Position numbers and translations under genes: made by a program | Assembly (NCBI GenBank): GCA_012862575.1 | Contig: BLSF01000125.1 | Span: forward strand, 1 to 37,362 | Source: Parietichytrium sp. I65-24A | Lineage: Eukaryota > Sar > Bigyra > Thraustochytrida > Thraustochytriidae | Reading direction: 5' to 3' | Length of the DNA stretch: 37,362 nt | Notes under the pieces: model-generated | Databases searched by the model: none | What the model saw: only the letters and a program-made list of their open reading frames with translations | Told to the model about the DNA's origin: nothing | Shown: in pieces, positions 10,340-20,305 of the stretch | Layout of the letters: the number at the start of each line of letters is the position of its first letter | How positions within the stretch are numbered: position 1 is the stretch's first letter

Positions 10340-10795
10340 GGGCTGTGAGTCCTGCAACTTTTCCACATTCCACAACTTACTCCCAAGTGAGGTTGTAAGA
10401 ATCGCCACAACTACAAACTGCGTTGATCTGCGTTGACTGCGAAGAAGCAGATCTCAATACTGGCGCCAGCAAGTTACTGCGAGGATTACGGTACGCATTA
10501 GCACAGGCCTAGTACACGTAACTTCCTGCCATCGCCAGACAGGTTGGGTTGTAGGAGCACTCGGGTACCGGTACGTACAGCGGTACAAACTTCCAAGGTT
10601 TAAATTATTATTTCAAAACTGCGCAATACGACTAGAGTAAAGTGCCTCTCCAAATCCGTGTTGAAGAAGATGTGCCACAAATAGCCTGAGCCTTAGCTGC
10701 CATGGCTGACGGGCTCAAAACTGGGACTCAGAAGTTAGAATTTTGATTTTGACTTGTAATCTTGTGGAAAGTTCAAATAAGAAAAAGAATACCCC
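10340..10795. repeat. Inverted-copy segment absent from the second duplicate
   Basis: 10340-10650 is the reverse complement of about 9470-9770, and 10651-10795 is the reverse complement of about 10020-10165. In the second duplicate, the sequence on the left of this segment (CCGTGAATTTC, near 14018) joins directly to the sequence on its right (CCAAAAC, near 14020). This block is therefore an insertion in copy 1 or a clean deletion in copy 2. Confidence 0.7.
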
Positions 10796-11200
10796 AAAAA
10801 CATCTTTCTCCGATATGGAAGCCGTTTTGCGCCTGGCGCGGTACGGCGCCGGTACTGAGTACTGTCGATCTGACAGTGAGTATTCGACCGATGGGCAACG
10901 TCTCGAGGGTGGCGTGATGTTCCGTGTGCCAGCGGCCCATTTCTCACTCGTAAGTCAAAAGTGCGCCAACCTTCGGCTCCCAATAATTTGGTGGACGAAT
11001 TCCTTGTTCTTTGAGATTCCTTGTTCCCTGAGCTCCTTGCTCTGTACTGTAGAGCTCCTTGTTCGTTGGGGTCAGATAGCCCCGAAATTATGACAGTCTT
11101 ATGAAAAGTGACACGTACACGTACACACCAAGTCCTACCGGGACATTCCACACACGTTTGACAAATTTTGACAATCTATCCGAGATATCCGAGACTCAAA

Positions 11201-11480
11201 CTACTCGAGAAGAGTGACGCTGTAGATTGGTACTCCATCCACATCTTCGAGACGAAAAGTCGAGCGCTCGACCTTGCGTCCATCTTGGAAGGACAGCAAG
11301 CAGGACTTCTCCCGGTTCAGTTCAAATCCACCACAGCGCTTGCAACCAAGCTTGTGGCAAGAAACAAGTACCCTGGCGCGCTGTGTTTTTTTCACTCGTG
11401 GTCGCACGGCAAAGACACAACTTGGTGCGAACTTTTTGTTATCCGGGGACGCTGTTGCTGGAGGCAGTGCTGTCAGTAGC
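11201..11480 (-). CDS. Possible terminal exon, Cys-containing hypothetical
   Basis: An open frame of about 90 codons on the minus strand, from an AG-type acceptor near 11482 (ATCGTAG) to TGA at 11201. It has the cluster SCHKLGCKRCGGFELN and ends with RLEDVDGVPIYSVTLLE. A related stretch lies on the minus strand at about 16800-16920 (RLEDVENVYSSTW), and both are flanked on the plus strand by the same TCCTACCGGGAC motif. No ATG-initiated upstream exon is evident, so this may be a gene remnant. The family is not recognised. Confidence 0.3.
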
Positions 11481-11564
11481 TACGATCGCATGTGGACGCA
11501 TCAGATGATTCACCTTGTGTTGCATGCTGCGTTCGAGCTGAGCAAACAAGGATTCTTATTGTGA

Positions 11565-11720
11565 TCTTTCCAACGTGCGGATGTGGATTTGGTGATGGCC
11601 TCCACGCGTTGCCGTGTCGCCTGGCTGCTGAGCTTTATCAACGTGGACGAGTTTGTTCCCACGGATCATAGACGCGGGTTTGTAAACGAACTCGACGAAA
11701 GGAATTCTTCCACTTCCTAA
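11565..11720 (+). pseudogene. ORF remnant ending in the DERNSSTS motif, copy 1
   Basis: The frame after the TGA near 11562 runs to TAA at 11718-11720 and ends with PTDHRRGFVNELDERNSSTS. The same tail, slightly changed, ends the ORF at 14086-14307. The upstream parts of the two copies share only scattered similarity and are in different frames, so at least one is degraded. The product is unknown. Confidence 0.25.
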
Positions 11721-11909
11721 AGAGGACCAAGAAACACGACAACTGATTTGCAATGAAGGGTGAAGGAGTAAAACATAACTACTTGTATCTGCTTGGCTGT
11801 TTGGGAGGTCGAACAGAGTTCAGAGAACATTTGATTAGGTAATGTTTTGCCATTTACTTCTTTCATTCAGAGCTGGACCAGCGAGGGACGGATCTGACGG
11901 ATCGTTTTC

Positions 11910-12809
11910 TCAAACTGATGGCTGAATTTCATTCTTTGTTTCGACGGCTTTGCTGCTGCGGGAGATCTTGAGCTTGAATCCTGCAAAGACGAACAGAATG
12001 AGTGCTGCAGATACACCAAACCCGATGGCAGCAGCAGTCTCTGAGGACATTCCCCAAACATCAAGGTTGATAAAATACTCCATATCAACGTTTTTGAATG
12101 TCCATTTTAGCTCCGATCCGCTGAGAATTTGGACGTAACCATCCCTTGTAACCATCGGCAAGCAAGTCTCTTCGATCGGAGAACCAGAGCAGGTTGTGTC
12201 AGAACGATTGTGCACTGAAAAGGACCCGTCTTCTTTGAGAAGTACGTTGTAGTCTGTCTGCAAATAGCAACCAGGGAATATCAGAAAGCGGCTCTCAGAG
12301 AAGAGCTCGGGATCAATAAGCTCGGTCGTGGTGATGCGAGCCTTGTCACACCACTCTTCGCGCGAGACGTTAAATTCTCCAGAGTATACTTGCTTTTCCC
12401 GGTAAAATACAGACTTTGACATGTCAAATGTCTTGAACTCGAATTTGCCAGAGCCGCCTTTCCAAGTGTGGCATGAGGTATCTATGGGCAAAGTTCCTCT
12501 AAAGTTAAAGTCATTACCACGACTATGATTTGATGTAGCCAATGTCTCGCAATTTTCATCTTCAAAGTATGCATAGTATTCAACTTCAGATGATGTCTCA
12601 ACGGCAGCGTTAGCGTAAGATGGGATGTCATCCCAAGAATCCCAATAGCGTCTCAGGCAGACATTGTACAAACTGTATATACTCACACTGCCCTTCTGAG
12701 AATTTTTGCACTCTTCATCGCTGTATGTGACCCACGCAAGTCCTTCGAGGCCGGTGGCGGTCTGAATCAGGCCTGCGAATGCCACGCACGCACTGATGCC
12801 GAGTCTCAT
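11910..12809 (-). CDS. Type I membrane protein, copy 2
   Basis: The ORF has 299 residues from ATG 12809 and is a close paralogue of 8252-9145. It has the same signal peptide, ectodomain with matching Cys and N-glycosylation positions, membrane segment (AAAIGFGVSAALILFVFAG) and EIQPSV tail. Differences cluster in the first half of the ectodomain and around residues 135-150. The last 150 residues are almost identical. The flanking DNA is also duplicated, so the pair arose by segmental duplication of roughly 2.3 kb rather than retroposition. Function is unknown; cell-surface location is inferred. Confidence 0.7.
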   Translation of the reverse strand: MRLGISACVAFAGLIQTATGLEGLAWVTYSDEECKNSQKGSVSIYSLYNVCLRRYWDSWDDIPSYANAAVETSSEVEYYAYFEDENCETLATSNHSRGNDFNFRGTLPIDTSCHTWKGGSGKFEFKTFDMSKSVFYREKQVYSGEFNVSREEWCDKARITTTELIDPELFSESRFLIFPGCYLQTDYNVLLKEDGSFSVHNRSDTTCSGSPIEETCLPMVTRDGYVQILSGSELKWTFKNVDMEYFINLDVWGMSSETAAAIGFGVSAALILFVFAGFKLKISRSSKAVETKNEIQPSV

Positions 12810-14085
12810 CTTGGGAGCTGTTTGGTTGCAACCTAGTCGGGTCGATATTCAGATGGAGTTTCCGGACTGCAGCGTGCTGAGGCTTCACTCGATTCGTATT
12901 CTTATTCTCACCACATTTGCTAATTAGCCAAATCGATAGTCAATCCCCCAGCATGTGGAAACTCTGCAGCGAAGACACCTCCACGAAGCATTCTATAGAG
13001 AGGAATAGAGCTGCCGTGAGGTATCCGCAACTGTCAAGCACGAAGAAGACCGCCGAAGGCGGGCGCAACGTGACTTTGGCTTGTTTCCAAGATCGATCGA
13101 TCCAGACCGCTGTTCCTACTCAGGAGAGGCACTTTACTCTAGTCGTAATCTTATTGCGCAGTTTTGAAATAATAATTTAAACCTTGGAAGTGTGTACCGC
13201 TGTACGTACCGGTACCTGAGTGCTCCTACATGCTCCTACAACCCAACCTGTCTGGCGATGCAAGGAAGTTACGTGTACTAGGTCTGTGCTAATGCGTACC
13301 GTAATCCTCGCAGTGACTTGCTGGCGCCAGTATTGAGATCTGCTTCTTCGCAGTCAACGCAGATCAACGCAGTTTGTAGTTGTGGCGATTCTTACAACCT
13401 CACTTGGGAGTGAATTGTGGAATGTCGAAAAGTTGCAGGACTCACACCACCTGAGTGCCATTGCGTACGGTACTCACTGTCAGTACCGGTACTGGCATTG
13501 CCTGTGAGTAAAACCAATTTCACCTCACACTTCAACGCATGAAAGTTCCAGCGATCCGATTGAACGAGCGCTACTAAACTTGAGTAGTCTTGCAATTAGT
13601 ATCCTTTGACACCTTTGACATCCTTTGACACCCGTTGACTTGGAGTTGGACTGGCAATCTTGAGCCGTGAACTTCGCTAAGGATAGTGAGCAGCAGTATC
13701 TGGTACTGAGTACTTACTCTTTTTCTTTTGTAAACTTTCCACAAGAATACAAGTTCTAAGTTCCAGTTTTGAGCCCGTCAGCCCTGGCAGCTAAGGCTCA
13801 GGCTATTTGTGGCACATCTTCTTCACTGTCAACACGGATTTCAGCGATTTCAGACAAGAGTTGAAGTACCGTACTTTTGACTTCATGTGCTAAGTGTACT
13901 AGGTATGTGTATGTGTACACGTACAGTCAACTCATTTGACTACTAGCGTAACTTAGAGTAACCTTTGTTTGATTTTGTAGTTTCAACGTTTAAAATCACC
14001 GCTCAAGCCGTGAATTTCCCAAAACGTCTTTCTCCGATATGGAAGCCGTTTTGCGCCTGGCGCGGTACGCTTCAACCTTGTCGGT
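12810..14085. other. Upstream region of membrane-protein copy 2
   Basis: This is the direct duplicate of 9146-10339 plus about 10796-10850, lacking the inverted segment. It contains the same GTAC palindromes (near 13195-13216) and the presumed promoter of the minus-strand gene ending at ATG 12809. I see no gene. Confidence 0.5.
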
Positions 14086-14307
14086 ATGCCTGATTCTTTT
14101 GCCACAAAACCACAAAGATCTGCGCGAACGGACCATCTCTATTTGACTCTATTCTGTATGCATGCTGCTATCGATGGGTTCCTTTCCGGAAATATTGTGA
14201 TCGCACCCATCAAAGTGGACGACCAAAAGCATACAGAGTTTCTTCCCACGGATCATAGACGCCGGTTTGCAAAGGAACTCGACGAAAGGAATTCTTCCAC
14301 TTCCTAA
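14086..14307 (+). CDS. Small ORF ending in the DERNSSTS motif, copy 2
   Basis: An ATG-started ORF of 73 residues whose last 20 or so residues match the remnant at 11565-11720. It sits at the same place relative to the downstream membrane-protein copy. No domain is recognisable. It may be the last exon of an otherwise lost gene carried in the duplicated unit. Evidence for expression is lacking. Confidence 0.25.
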   Translation: MPDSFATKPQRSARTDHLYLTLFCMHAAIDGFLSGNIVIAPIKVDDQKHTEFLPTDHRRRFAKELDERNSSTS

Positions 14308-14479
14308 AGAGGACCAAGAAACACGACAACTGATTTGCAATGAAGGATGAAGGAGTAGGACAAGACTACTTGTATCTGCTTGGCTGTTTGGGAGGTCGAA
14401 CAGAGTTGAGAGAACATTTGGTTAGGTAATGTTTTGCCATATACTTCTTTCATTCAGAGCTGGACCAGCGAGGGATGTG

Positions 14480-14602
14480 TCTGACGGATCGTTTACTCAA
14501 ACTGATGGCTGAATTTCATGCTTTGTTTCGACGGCTTTGCTGCTGCGGGAGATCTTGAGCTTGTATCCTGCAAAGATGAAGAGAATGAGCGCTGCAGATA
14601 CC
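14480..14602 (-). pseudogene. Truncated third copy of the membrane-protein gene
   Basis: On the minus strand this encodes only the end of the membrane segment and the tail (AALILFIFAGYKLKISRSSK, ending EIQPSV). Downstream of the stop it keeps the same 3' flank as the other two copies (14323-14480 matches 11738-11880). At about 14602 similarity stops abruptly and unrelated glycine-codon-rich DNA begins, so about 260 residues including the signal peptide are missing. Confidence 0.7.
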
Positions 14603-14620
14603 ACCTTGTCCTCCTGCATC

Positions 14621-15429
14621 CTAGAACACCGGCACCACCATCACCACCATCGCCTCCAGGACCACCTCTTCCGCCAAGAGAAAGAATCGCGAGACTGCCT
14701 GAAGCACTTGCAGCCAAAATCGCAACACCGCAGCGTGCTCCAAGTGCACCGCGATCTCCCCGTCCTCCAACGCCCCTAACAATCCCTCGACACCCGCAGC
14801 TGCCGCCGTGGGTGGGGTTTGATCTGCGTCTGGACCACCACGGCCACTCACATCGAAAGTGAATGCGGCGATCGCAAGTGCAACAGTGGTGATTGAAAGG
14901 AGAGATTCAATACGGGCAACGGCTTCTCTCACGCAAAGTCGATCATGGCATGCGACAAGCACATGTTTGCACCCTCGAGAATCCTCGGCAGCAGACCCCA
15001 TCCGGCTCAAATCGGATCGCTGAAATGGAGCTCGTCAGAAACCTGGTCCGGCGATTGTTGCAACACCCGTCGAAATTTGCGTCCCCATCGTCGGCTGTAC
15101 CTATTCATTTTTGCACTTCCCAATCGCAGCCATCGCTTCGGACCCGCCATCTTTGACCGGATCTTCACACTCCACCGATTCCTTTTGTGCTGAATAGGAC
15201 TGCTGCTCTCTACTGTCCGCTTCATTGACGATTCCTCCGCTATGGGAGCGTCATCTCGAAGGTAAGTTGGATTGCTGCATTGGTTCGCTTGGTTGCGCAA
15301 TTCTTGATCTCCCCTCCCCACCGCTTGCCTCCCGTCACTTAGTGGCCAGACACACAAAAGCAACACGGCCAGCAAGATCTCCCAGAAGGGCACCTTTTCA
15401 ATTCTCCTGATCATTGCCTGAAATCCCAT
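14621..15429 (-). CDS. Uncertain minus-strand ORF(s), possible signal-anchor protein
   Basis: Two adjoining minus-strand frames. The first, from ATG 15429 to 15007, has a hydrophobic stretch (VPFWEILLAVLLLCVWPL) near its start and a basic C-terminal half. The second (about 14999 to 14621) contains SLLSITTVALAIAAFTFDV, then Gly/Ala-rich sequence. A CAG near 15022 could join them by splicing, but I cannot fix an intron. In another frame 14600-14840 is strongly glycine-rich. No homology is recognised, and either or both may be non-coding. Confidence 0.25.
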
Positions 15430-16980
15430 TGCTGTCCAGAGTTGAGTTGTTGGCGGGCGGCATACCTTGTCTTTTCTATCTCCTATGAACACCAGCTCAG
15501 ATTGAGCACGCCAATGTTAACCTTCTTCGACGAACTGGCTGGAGCGAAAAAAAATTACAGCCACGGCTGCTTCGGCTGCAAAGATGTCTTCTGCAAAGTG
15601 AAGAAATTATTCTTGGAAGATGAACTGCCGCTATTTCTGACGAGGGATGGTTGGCCAGAAGAAAATACTCACCACCAGGACACTATGAGACTTGGCTACG
15701 ATATTGCTTTTGCAAGTCGCTCACAACGAGTTCGAAGACTTGTACGACTTTGCTCTTCAGGGCCCGTCCACGCAATGCTCTGATTTGCTCTGATCTGCTC
15801 TTTGCTGCATTTCGGTTTTGCCCATACCTGAACTACACCCTTTACTAACGACTCCTTCCTATGTTTGGCACTGCATCGGCCCGAATTATGTGTCGCAGCC
15901 AATTCAGCCAATCTCTGGATCGTTCCTCCCTAGGACTGGGAGACTCGCGTTACGAGTACTGACATGGAACGTGAGTGTACTCGTAAGCTTACTGACATCT
16001 CTTCCTCCTGAGCGAATGGGCATAAGTACCACAAGCTCTAAGTTCATTCTATTGCACACAATCAAACTGGAAGAGTCAGTTCCGAGCGGCAACCCTTGCC
16101 TGCCTGCCATACTTGGAGCAGTCAAAAGAGGGAACTCGCAGCCAGCTCGCGCCAAAACGCGTGCGAAGCAACCCTGAAATTCAATCTCGCGATTGCTCGC
16201 CGTGCTGGCCAATCTCATCTGTGGGTGCACGCGTCTCTCAACCTCCAGGCCGACTGTCAGGACGAACAACTGCACAACGAGGCTAGCAACATCGAGTGGA
16301 AACGGAATAGTCGCAACGCCACAACAACAGGTTGCGTCAGCAATCAAAACTTGAGCGAGTTGTAAGTCTCACATCTCACATTATATCTTGTCAGACATTG
16401 TCAGACAGTGGAGTCCGACTCTTTCGTGAAAGTATGACAAGTGCGTTGAACAGCTCTTTGTTCCAGCGTGGGAGCACGTGCAAAAGGTGTTTGCACTATG
16501 ATCGAGTAAGGCATCGTGACGCCTGGGCGGTCGACAGAGAAGACAGAGCAGCATGCCTCCCACACTTTAGGACCGGCACAATAGCAGCTTCTGAGACGGA
16601 GATCTCGTTCGTATCACAAGAAACACATAAACAAAATGCGCCCAACGAAAGCAAGGTGTCCAGCAGATCCAATGTGAACTGGTGAGGCAAAGTCCTCTCA
16701 TTTCTATTAGCGCCAGAGTACGGTTGGGAAAGTCTTTACCGTCACTCATAACTTCGCGTCGAGTGTACACGTACGTACTACTTAGTAAGTCCTACCGGGA
16801 CGTTCCACACACGTTCGACAATCGAACTACTTGAGAAGAGAGCGTCAATCCATGTACTCGAGTATACGTTCTCCACATCTTCGAGACGAGAAGTGTCCGT
16901 GAGTACTGACCTTGGCAATCTCCAAACGACCACAAATGAGGCGGCAATAGGTGAACTGAGTACCAGACATTGACGAAGCG
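15430..16980. other. Region with no confident gene
   Basis: Several ORFs of 60-147 codons occur on both strands, but none has a recognisable domain. One plus-strand frame (from ATG 15514) has a Cys pair (GCFGCKDVFC), and one near 15945-15970 reads LRVLTWN just before a GTGAGT. I regard both as weak. Positions 16790-16920 share sequence with 11130-11260 (TCCTACCGGGAC and the RLEDV coding stretch on the minus strand). Confidence 0.35.
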
Positions 16981-16992
16981 TGAGTCATTAAA

Positions 16993-17340
16993 ATGGAGGA
17001 GGGCACGAAGGAAAACGGGGGCCGATTTGCGTACCCATGCCCATATTGCGGGCGAGCCAACACCGTCTCGGTGCCGGGAAACAGCTGTGGCAGGGTCCAG
17101 TGCAATGCGGCCCGAAAAGTCAACCTTAAAATCGTTGATCCGGCGCTGGAGCTGCTCAAAGCGCAAGTCGTGAAGACGGTTGAGGAGAACAAGGAAAACG
17201 CGAGCCGATTTGCGTACCCGTGCCCGTATTGCGGGCGAGCCAACACGGTCTCGGTGCCGGGCAACAGCTGTGGCAGGGTCACATGCAATGCGGCGCGAAA
17301 ATTTAATCGCCAAGTTCCTACCAAGGAATCGAGCAATTGA
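16993..17340 (+). CDS. Small protein with two zinc-ribbon-like units
   Basis: The ORF has 115 residues from ATG 16993. It consists of two copies of a Cys4 unit, each YPCPYCGRANTVSVPGNSCG followed by RV-x-CNAARK: C16, C19, C32, C37 and C77, C80, C93, C98, that is CxxC-x12-C-x4-C. The period is 61 residues (183 bp). Most base differences between the two units fall at third codon positions, which argues for selection on the protein. A helical linker (PALELLKAQVVKTVEE) separates them. The spacing is what a zinc ribbon or LSD1-like finger would need, but the fourth ligand is followed by Asn-Ala-Ala and the family is not certain. A longer minus-strand ORF over the same DNA is a shadow. Confidence 0.6.
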   Translation: MEEGTKENGGRFAYPCPYCGRANTVSVPGNSCGRVQCNAARKVNLKIVDPALELLKAQVVKTVEENKENASRFAYPCPYCGRANTVSVPGNSCGRVTCNAARKFNRQVPTKESSN

Positions 17341-18076
17341 GAAAATAGGCCTAGCGCCCGGCAAGTCCTCAAAGATGTGGATATTTGCTTCAATCGCTCT
17401 TTCGCTGTTGTCCGACCACGCAAAAGATAAAAAACCACCAAGGCCCTTCCATTTTCAAAATCAAAATAGCAATCTCTCAAAGCCTATTACTCACATTTCT
17501 GGATTCGAGATGCACACGAGAAAAGCTTTTGGAGCTCTCGCCATTCTGCAGATAGTCTTTCGCCCAGCGACATTTTCGCGAGAATATAAGTATCTTTGAA
17601 CCTTCATATCTATTCAACCGCTTGACCGATTCACACGATGACAAGGCCCACACTTGTTTCCTACTCTCCGAGTTCTCCTGGTCAAAAGCTCATTCAGCTG
17701 TTTCACCATAGGTAAAACATACGTGAATAAAAATCGAAACCCGAAAATACACCCCACCTTCCGGTAGAGTTTGTTTAGGAAGGCATTCGTGGCTCCATGA
17801 CAAAATGATTGAAACTGCAGGGGGAATAAGGACCCGTTTCTGGTGAAGTTGTGATTGTTGTGTTTCAGAAATGAGACCACATTCGCTAATCACTCAGCAA
17901 GTGGAAACTGTACGGCGAAGGTGCGTCCAACTCTTCTGCTTGGCAAGTTGGAGAGGAAGAGAGCTGCCGCAAGAATCCGATCCTCCCGTTAGGCGATTAA
18001 GTACGCCTGGCTACTCAAGAGCCTATGTACCGAGTAAGCCTGACTCTTGCTGGAAGATGAACTGCAAATGCAACGA

Positions 18077-18108
<32 letters not shown>

Positions 18109-18252
18109 CAAGAAAGACAAGAAAGAAAGAAAAGAAACTAAAGTAGGAAAATGAATCCGAAGGGATTAATTTTTCGAGAAGACTCTATGGCCCATTCGCA
18201 TGCACAGCTTGGAGTTTGGAATTTGGATTCACGCGTCTTCAACCTCTGAGCC
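17341..18252. other. Intergenic region with dispersed repeats and GAAA microsatellite
   Basis: No supported gene. Positions 17751-17798 belong to a dispersed repeat also at 26584-26633 and inverted at 27326-27376. Positions 17875-17990 are a diverged copy of the membrane-gene upstream region (9248-9370). A GAAA/GACAA microsatellite fills about 18074-18145. Confidence 0.45.
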
Positions 18253-18765
18253 TCAGTTTGGGTCCTCGCCCTCTGGTCTCGAATAGTTTGTCTTCATGTT
18301 CAGCTCTTGGACCACAAATCGCGGGTACGTGTACGCCACTTGGTCACTATGCTCACATTCTTTGATGTTTTGGGCAAGCTCTGTGTTGTAGCGTCTAAGA
18401 TCCTCGAGCGGCACACTCTTTAGTGACTCCCGCGTGAGCAAGTGATCAGAATTGTAGAAAAGAATTTGTTCTGGATCACGCTCACGGAGACAGGAAAGGT
18501 CCGTCGACTCGCAATCGTACTTCTCAAACACCAGAGCTGAATTATGGTAGATACTCTCTGGCATCCCGCCTGCGGTGAACGTTGAGTTCATATTCCTGTC
18601 CAAACAACACTCTTGGGCCGCTCGCTCGTTGTCAAAGGCTTCCACCACCTCTGTCAGCTCGTCGCGGCCGAGTTCCGTGCAATATGTCGTGCCAACCTTC
18701 ACAATGTTGGTTATGACACGCAGGACCACATAGACACTGTCCTCTTTCCGCAGCGTCGAGCTCAT
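18253..18765 (-). CDS. Hypothetical protein
   Basis: The ORF has 170 residues if started at ATG 18765 (MSSTLRKEDS); the open frame extends a further 27 codons without an earlier ATG. It is mixed and hydrophilic with several Cys (for example ECCLDR and CESTDLSCLRE) and acidic and basic residues throughout. It has no signal peptide, no membrane segment and no recognised domain. The ordinary amino acid composition favours a real gene. It stands alone, with microsatellites on both sides. An additional upstream exon cannot be excluded. Confidence 0.45.
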   Translation of the reverse strand: MSSTLRKEDSVYVVLRVITNIVKVGTTYCTELGRDELTEVVEAFDNERAAQECCLDRNMNSTFTAGGMPESIYHNSALVFEKYDCESTDLSCLRERDPEQILFYNSDHLLTRESLKSVPLEDLRRYNTELAQNIKECEHSDQVAYTYPRFVVQELNMKTNYSRPEGEDPN

Positions 18766-18925
18766 TGTCGCTCTCCTCGCTCGGCCCGACCAACTGACAG
18801 CCGCGCTCCGTGAAGTTTCCTCAGCAAGTCTGCTCGATTCGGCCACAACAACAATTCACGACTGGCGCTAGACCTGACAAAGTGTCCTCGCAATGCCTTC
18901 TTCTTATCCGTCGGCTTACACCACA

Positions 18926-19028
18926 GAGTTCAAAGTTCACAGTTCACAGTTCACAGTTCACAGTTCACAGTTCACAGTTCACAATTCACAGTTCACAGTT
19001 TACAGTTCACAGTTTACAGTTCACAGTT
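18926..19028. repeat. (AGTTCAC)n microsatellite
   Basis: About 14 tandem, slightly imperfect copies of the 7-bp unit AGTTCAC. ORFs reading through it (VHSSQFTVHSS) are repeat translations. Confidence 0.9.
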
Positions 19029-20021
19029 CAGATCTTCTGTTTTATTTGAAGTTGCTGACAGTGAGTTCACATCTGATTTTGAGGATATTTGAGGATTACA
19101 AATCCAATCGACTCATCACTCACCCAAATAACCTACCAACCATTACCAACCTAAACGCAAATGCGCCGTTTTCGGTAACATTTAACCTGTTCTTTCATTC
19201 ACGACACGTCACGGTACAAAAAGTACGGTACTTCGACGAGGTGTGCACTATAAGTTTCGGGTGGTGGTACGGTTTGAGCTAGACAAGGCATAGCGGAGTT
19301 TTTAAGAGTGAGGAGGTGTGGACGGGTTAGGTTAGCAAACTTATTATCGGAAATGGTAGAAGGTGAGGAGTTTACTATTGTAATTCTCTGCAGGCCTTCT
19401 CCTCTCTGAGAGGAGGGTACCAGGGTAGAGAGAAGGAGGAATGTGAGAAGAGGAAGAAGGAATCGCAAAGCGCCCAACAAAAGCAAGGTCTCCAACAGAA
19501 CCAAGAGAGCGAGAGCAAGAACGACCAAACGATTTGGGGACTAATTCCTTGTTCTCTGAGACTCCTTGCTCGTTGGAGTCTGCCATTCCGAGTCCATCGA
19601 AATGGAACACAAACAGCTAGCTAGCTACTCTCTACTAGTAGCTGGCTATAGCACAGTGTATACATATGAATATCGAGACTCTGATGATTTAACTATGCTC
19701 GATCCAATGGTGCGCTAAGTAGAGCGCCAGCTAGCTATTCCAAACCATAACCCTTCATATGGTCTTTTCTTCCAAATTCCACTTTCTCAAAATTCTCAAA
19801 GCACGCACACACACTAAGCAGGGGTTACAACTGCTCACTGTTGTTCATGTTCACTTTCGTGGAAGGTAAAGAATGCAAAGCACGCACTTCTGTCCCGGGG
19901 GATCTAGCAGTTCTATCCCCCGTTAGTATATAATGTAATTGAGGAGGAATGTAAGAAGTGGAAGAAGGAGAGAGAGTGAGAGAGAGAGAGAGAGGGCGCG
20001 CGTACGCGGATGGGTACGCGC
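19029..20021. other. Intergenic region, no gene seen
   Basis: No supported gene. It contains a segment near 19468-19510 resembling 16637-16670, and a CCTTGTTC/CCTTGCTC stretch (19545-19570) like 10995-11070. A TATATAAT at about 19926-19934 lies roughly 370 bp before the ATG of the next gene and could be a TATA element. A GA-rich tract is at 19965-19995. Confidence 0.35.
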
Positions 20022-20062
20022 AAGCAGTAAGCAGTAAGCAGTAAGCAGTAAGCAGTAAGCAG
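20022..20062. repeat. (AGCAGTA)n microsatellite
   Basis: Almost six tandem copies of a 7-bp unit in the presumed 5' region of the membrane-protein gene at 20306. Confidence 0.9.
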
Positions 20063-20074
20063 AGATTCTTTCTG

Positions 20075-20104
20075 CGCCTCTCTGCGGAACGCTTGTCTCT
20101 CGCA
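20075..20104 (+). promoter_or_regulatory. Conserved 30-bp 5'-flank element
   Basis: The stretch from CGCCTCTCTGCGGAACGC to TGTCTCTCGCA is present, with one difference in 30 bp, upstream of the ATG at 20306 and again at 36152-36181 upstream of the ATG at 36253. The flanking DNA is much less similar. It may be a transcription start or regulatory site of this gene family, or conserved 5'-UTR. Confidence 0.4.
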
Positions 20105-20305
20105 ACGCGGCAAGATCAGCGCATCGTTAATCGCCAAGTATCGCCAACTCGCCACTTGCCAATACTTGCCAATACTTGCCACCGTGACTTGCCAATACTC
20201 GCCATTTGCCACTTGGAGATTGGCATTTGAGTTATTTGCGCTGTTTGAACTGTTTGAGCTGTTTGAGCGCAGCGAGGACAGATCGTCTGGGCCAGCAGGC
20301 GCAGA

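Noticed and set aside
15945-15980. LRVLTWNV motif resembling the start of endonuclease/exonuclease/phosphatase proteins
   Set aside because: Only seven or eight residues match, no other family motif follows in any frame, and no neighbouring exon supports it.
16792-17480. Minus-strand ORFs of 190 and 211 codons
   Set aside because: They overlap the plus-strand Cys4-repeat protein, whose base changes between units are mostly silent in the plus frame. The minus frames have no domain features.
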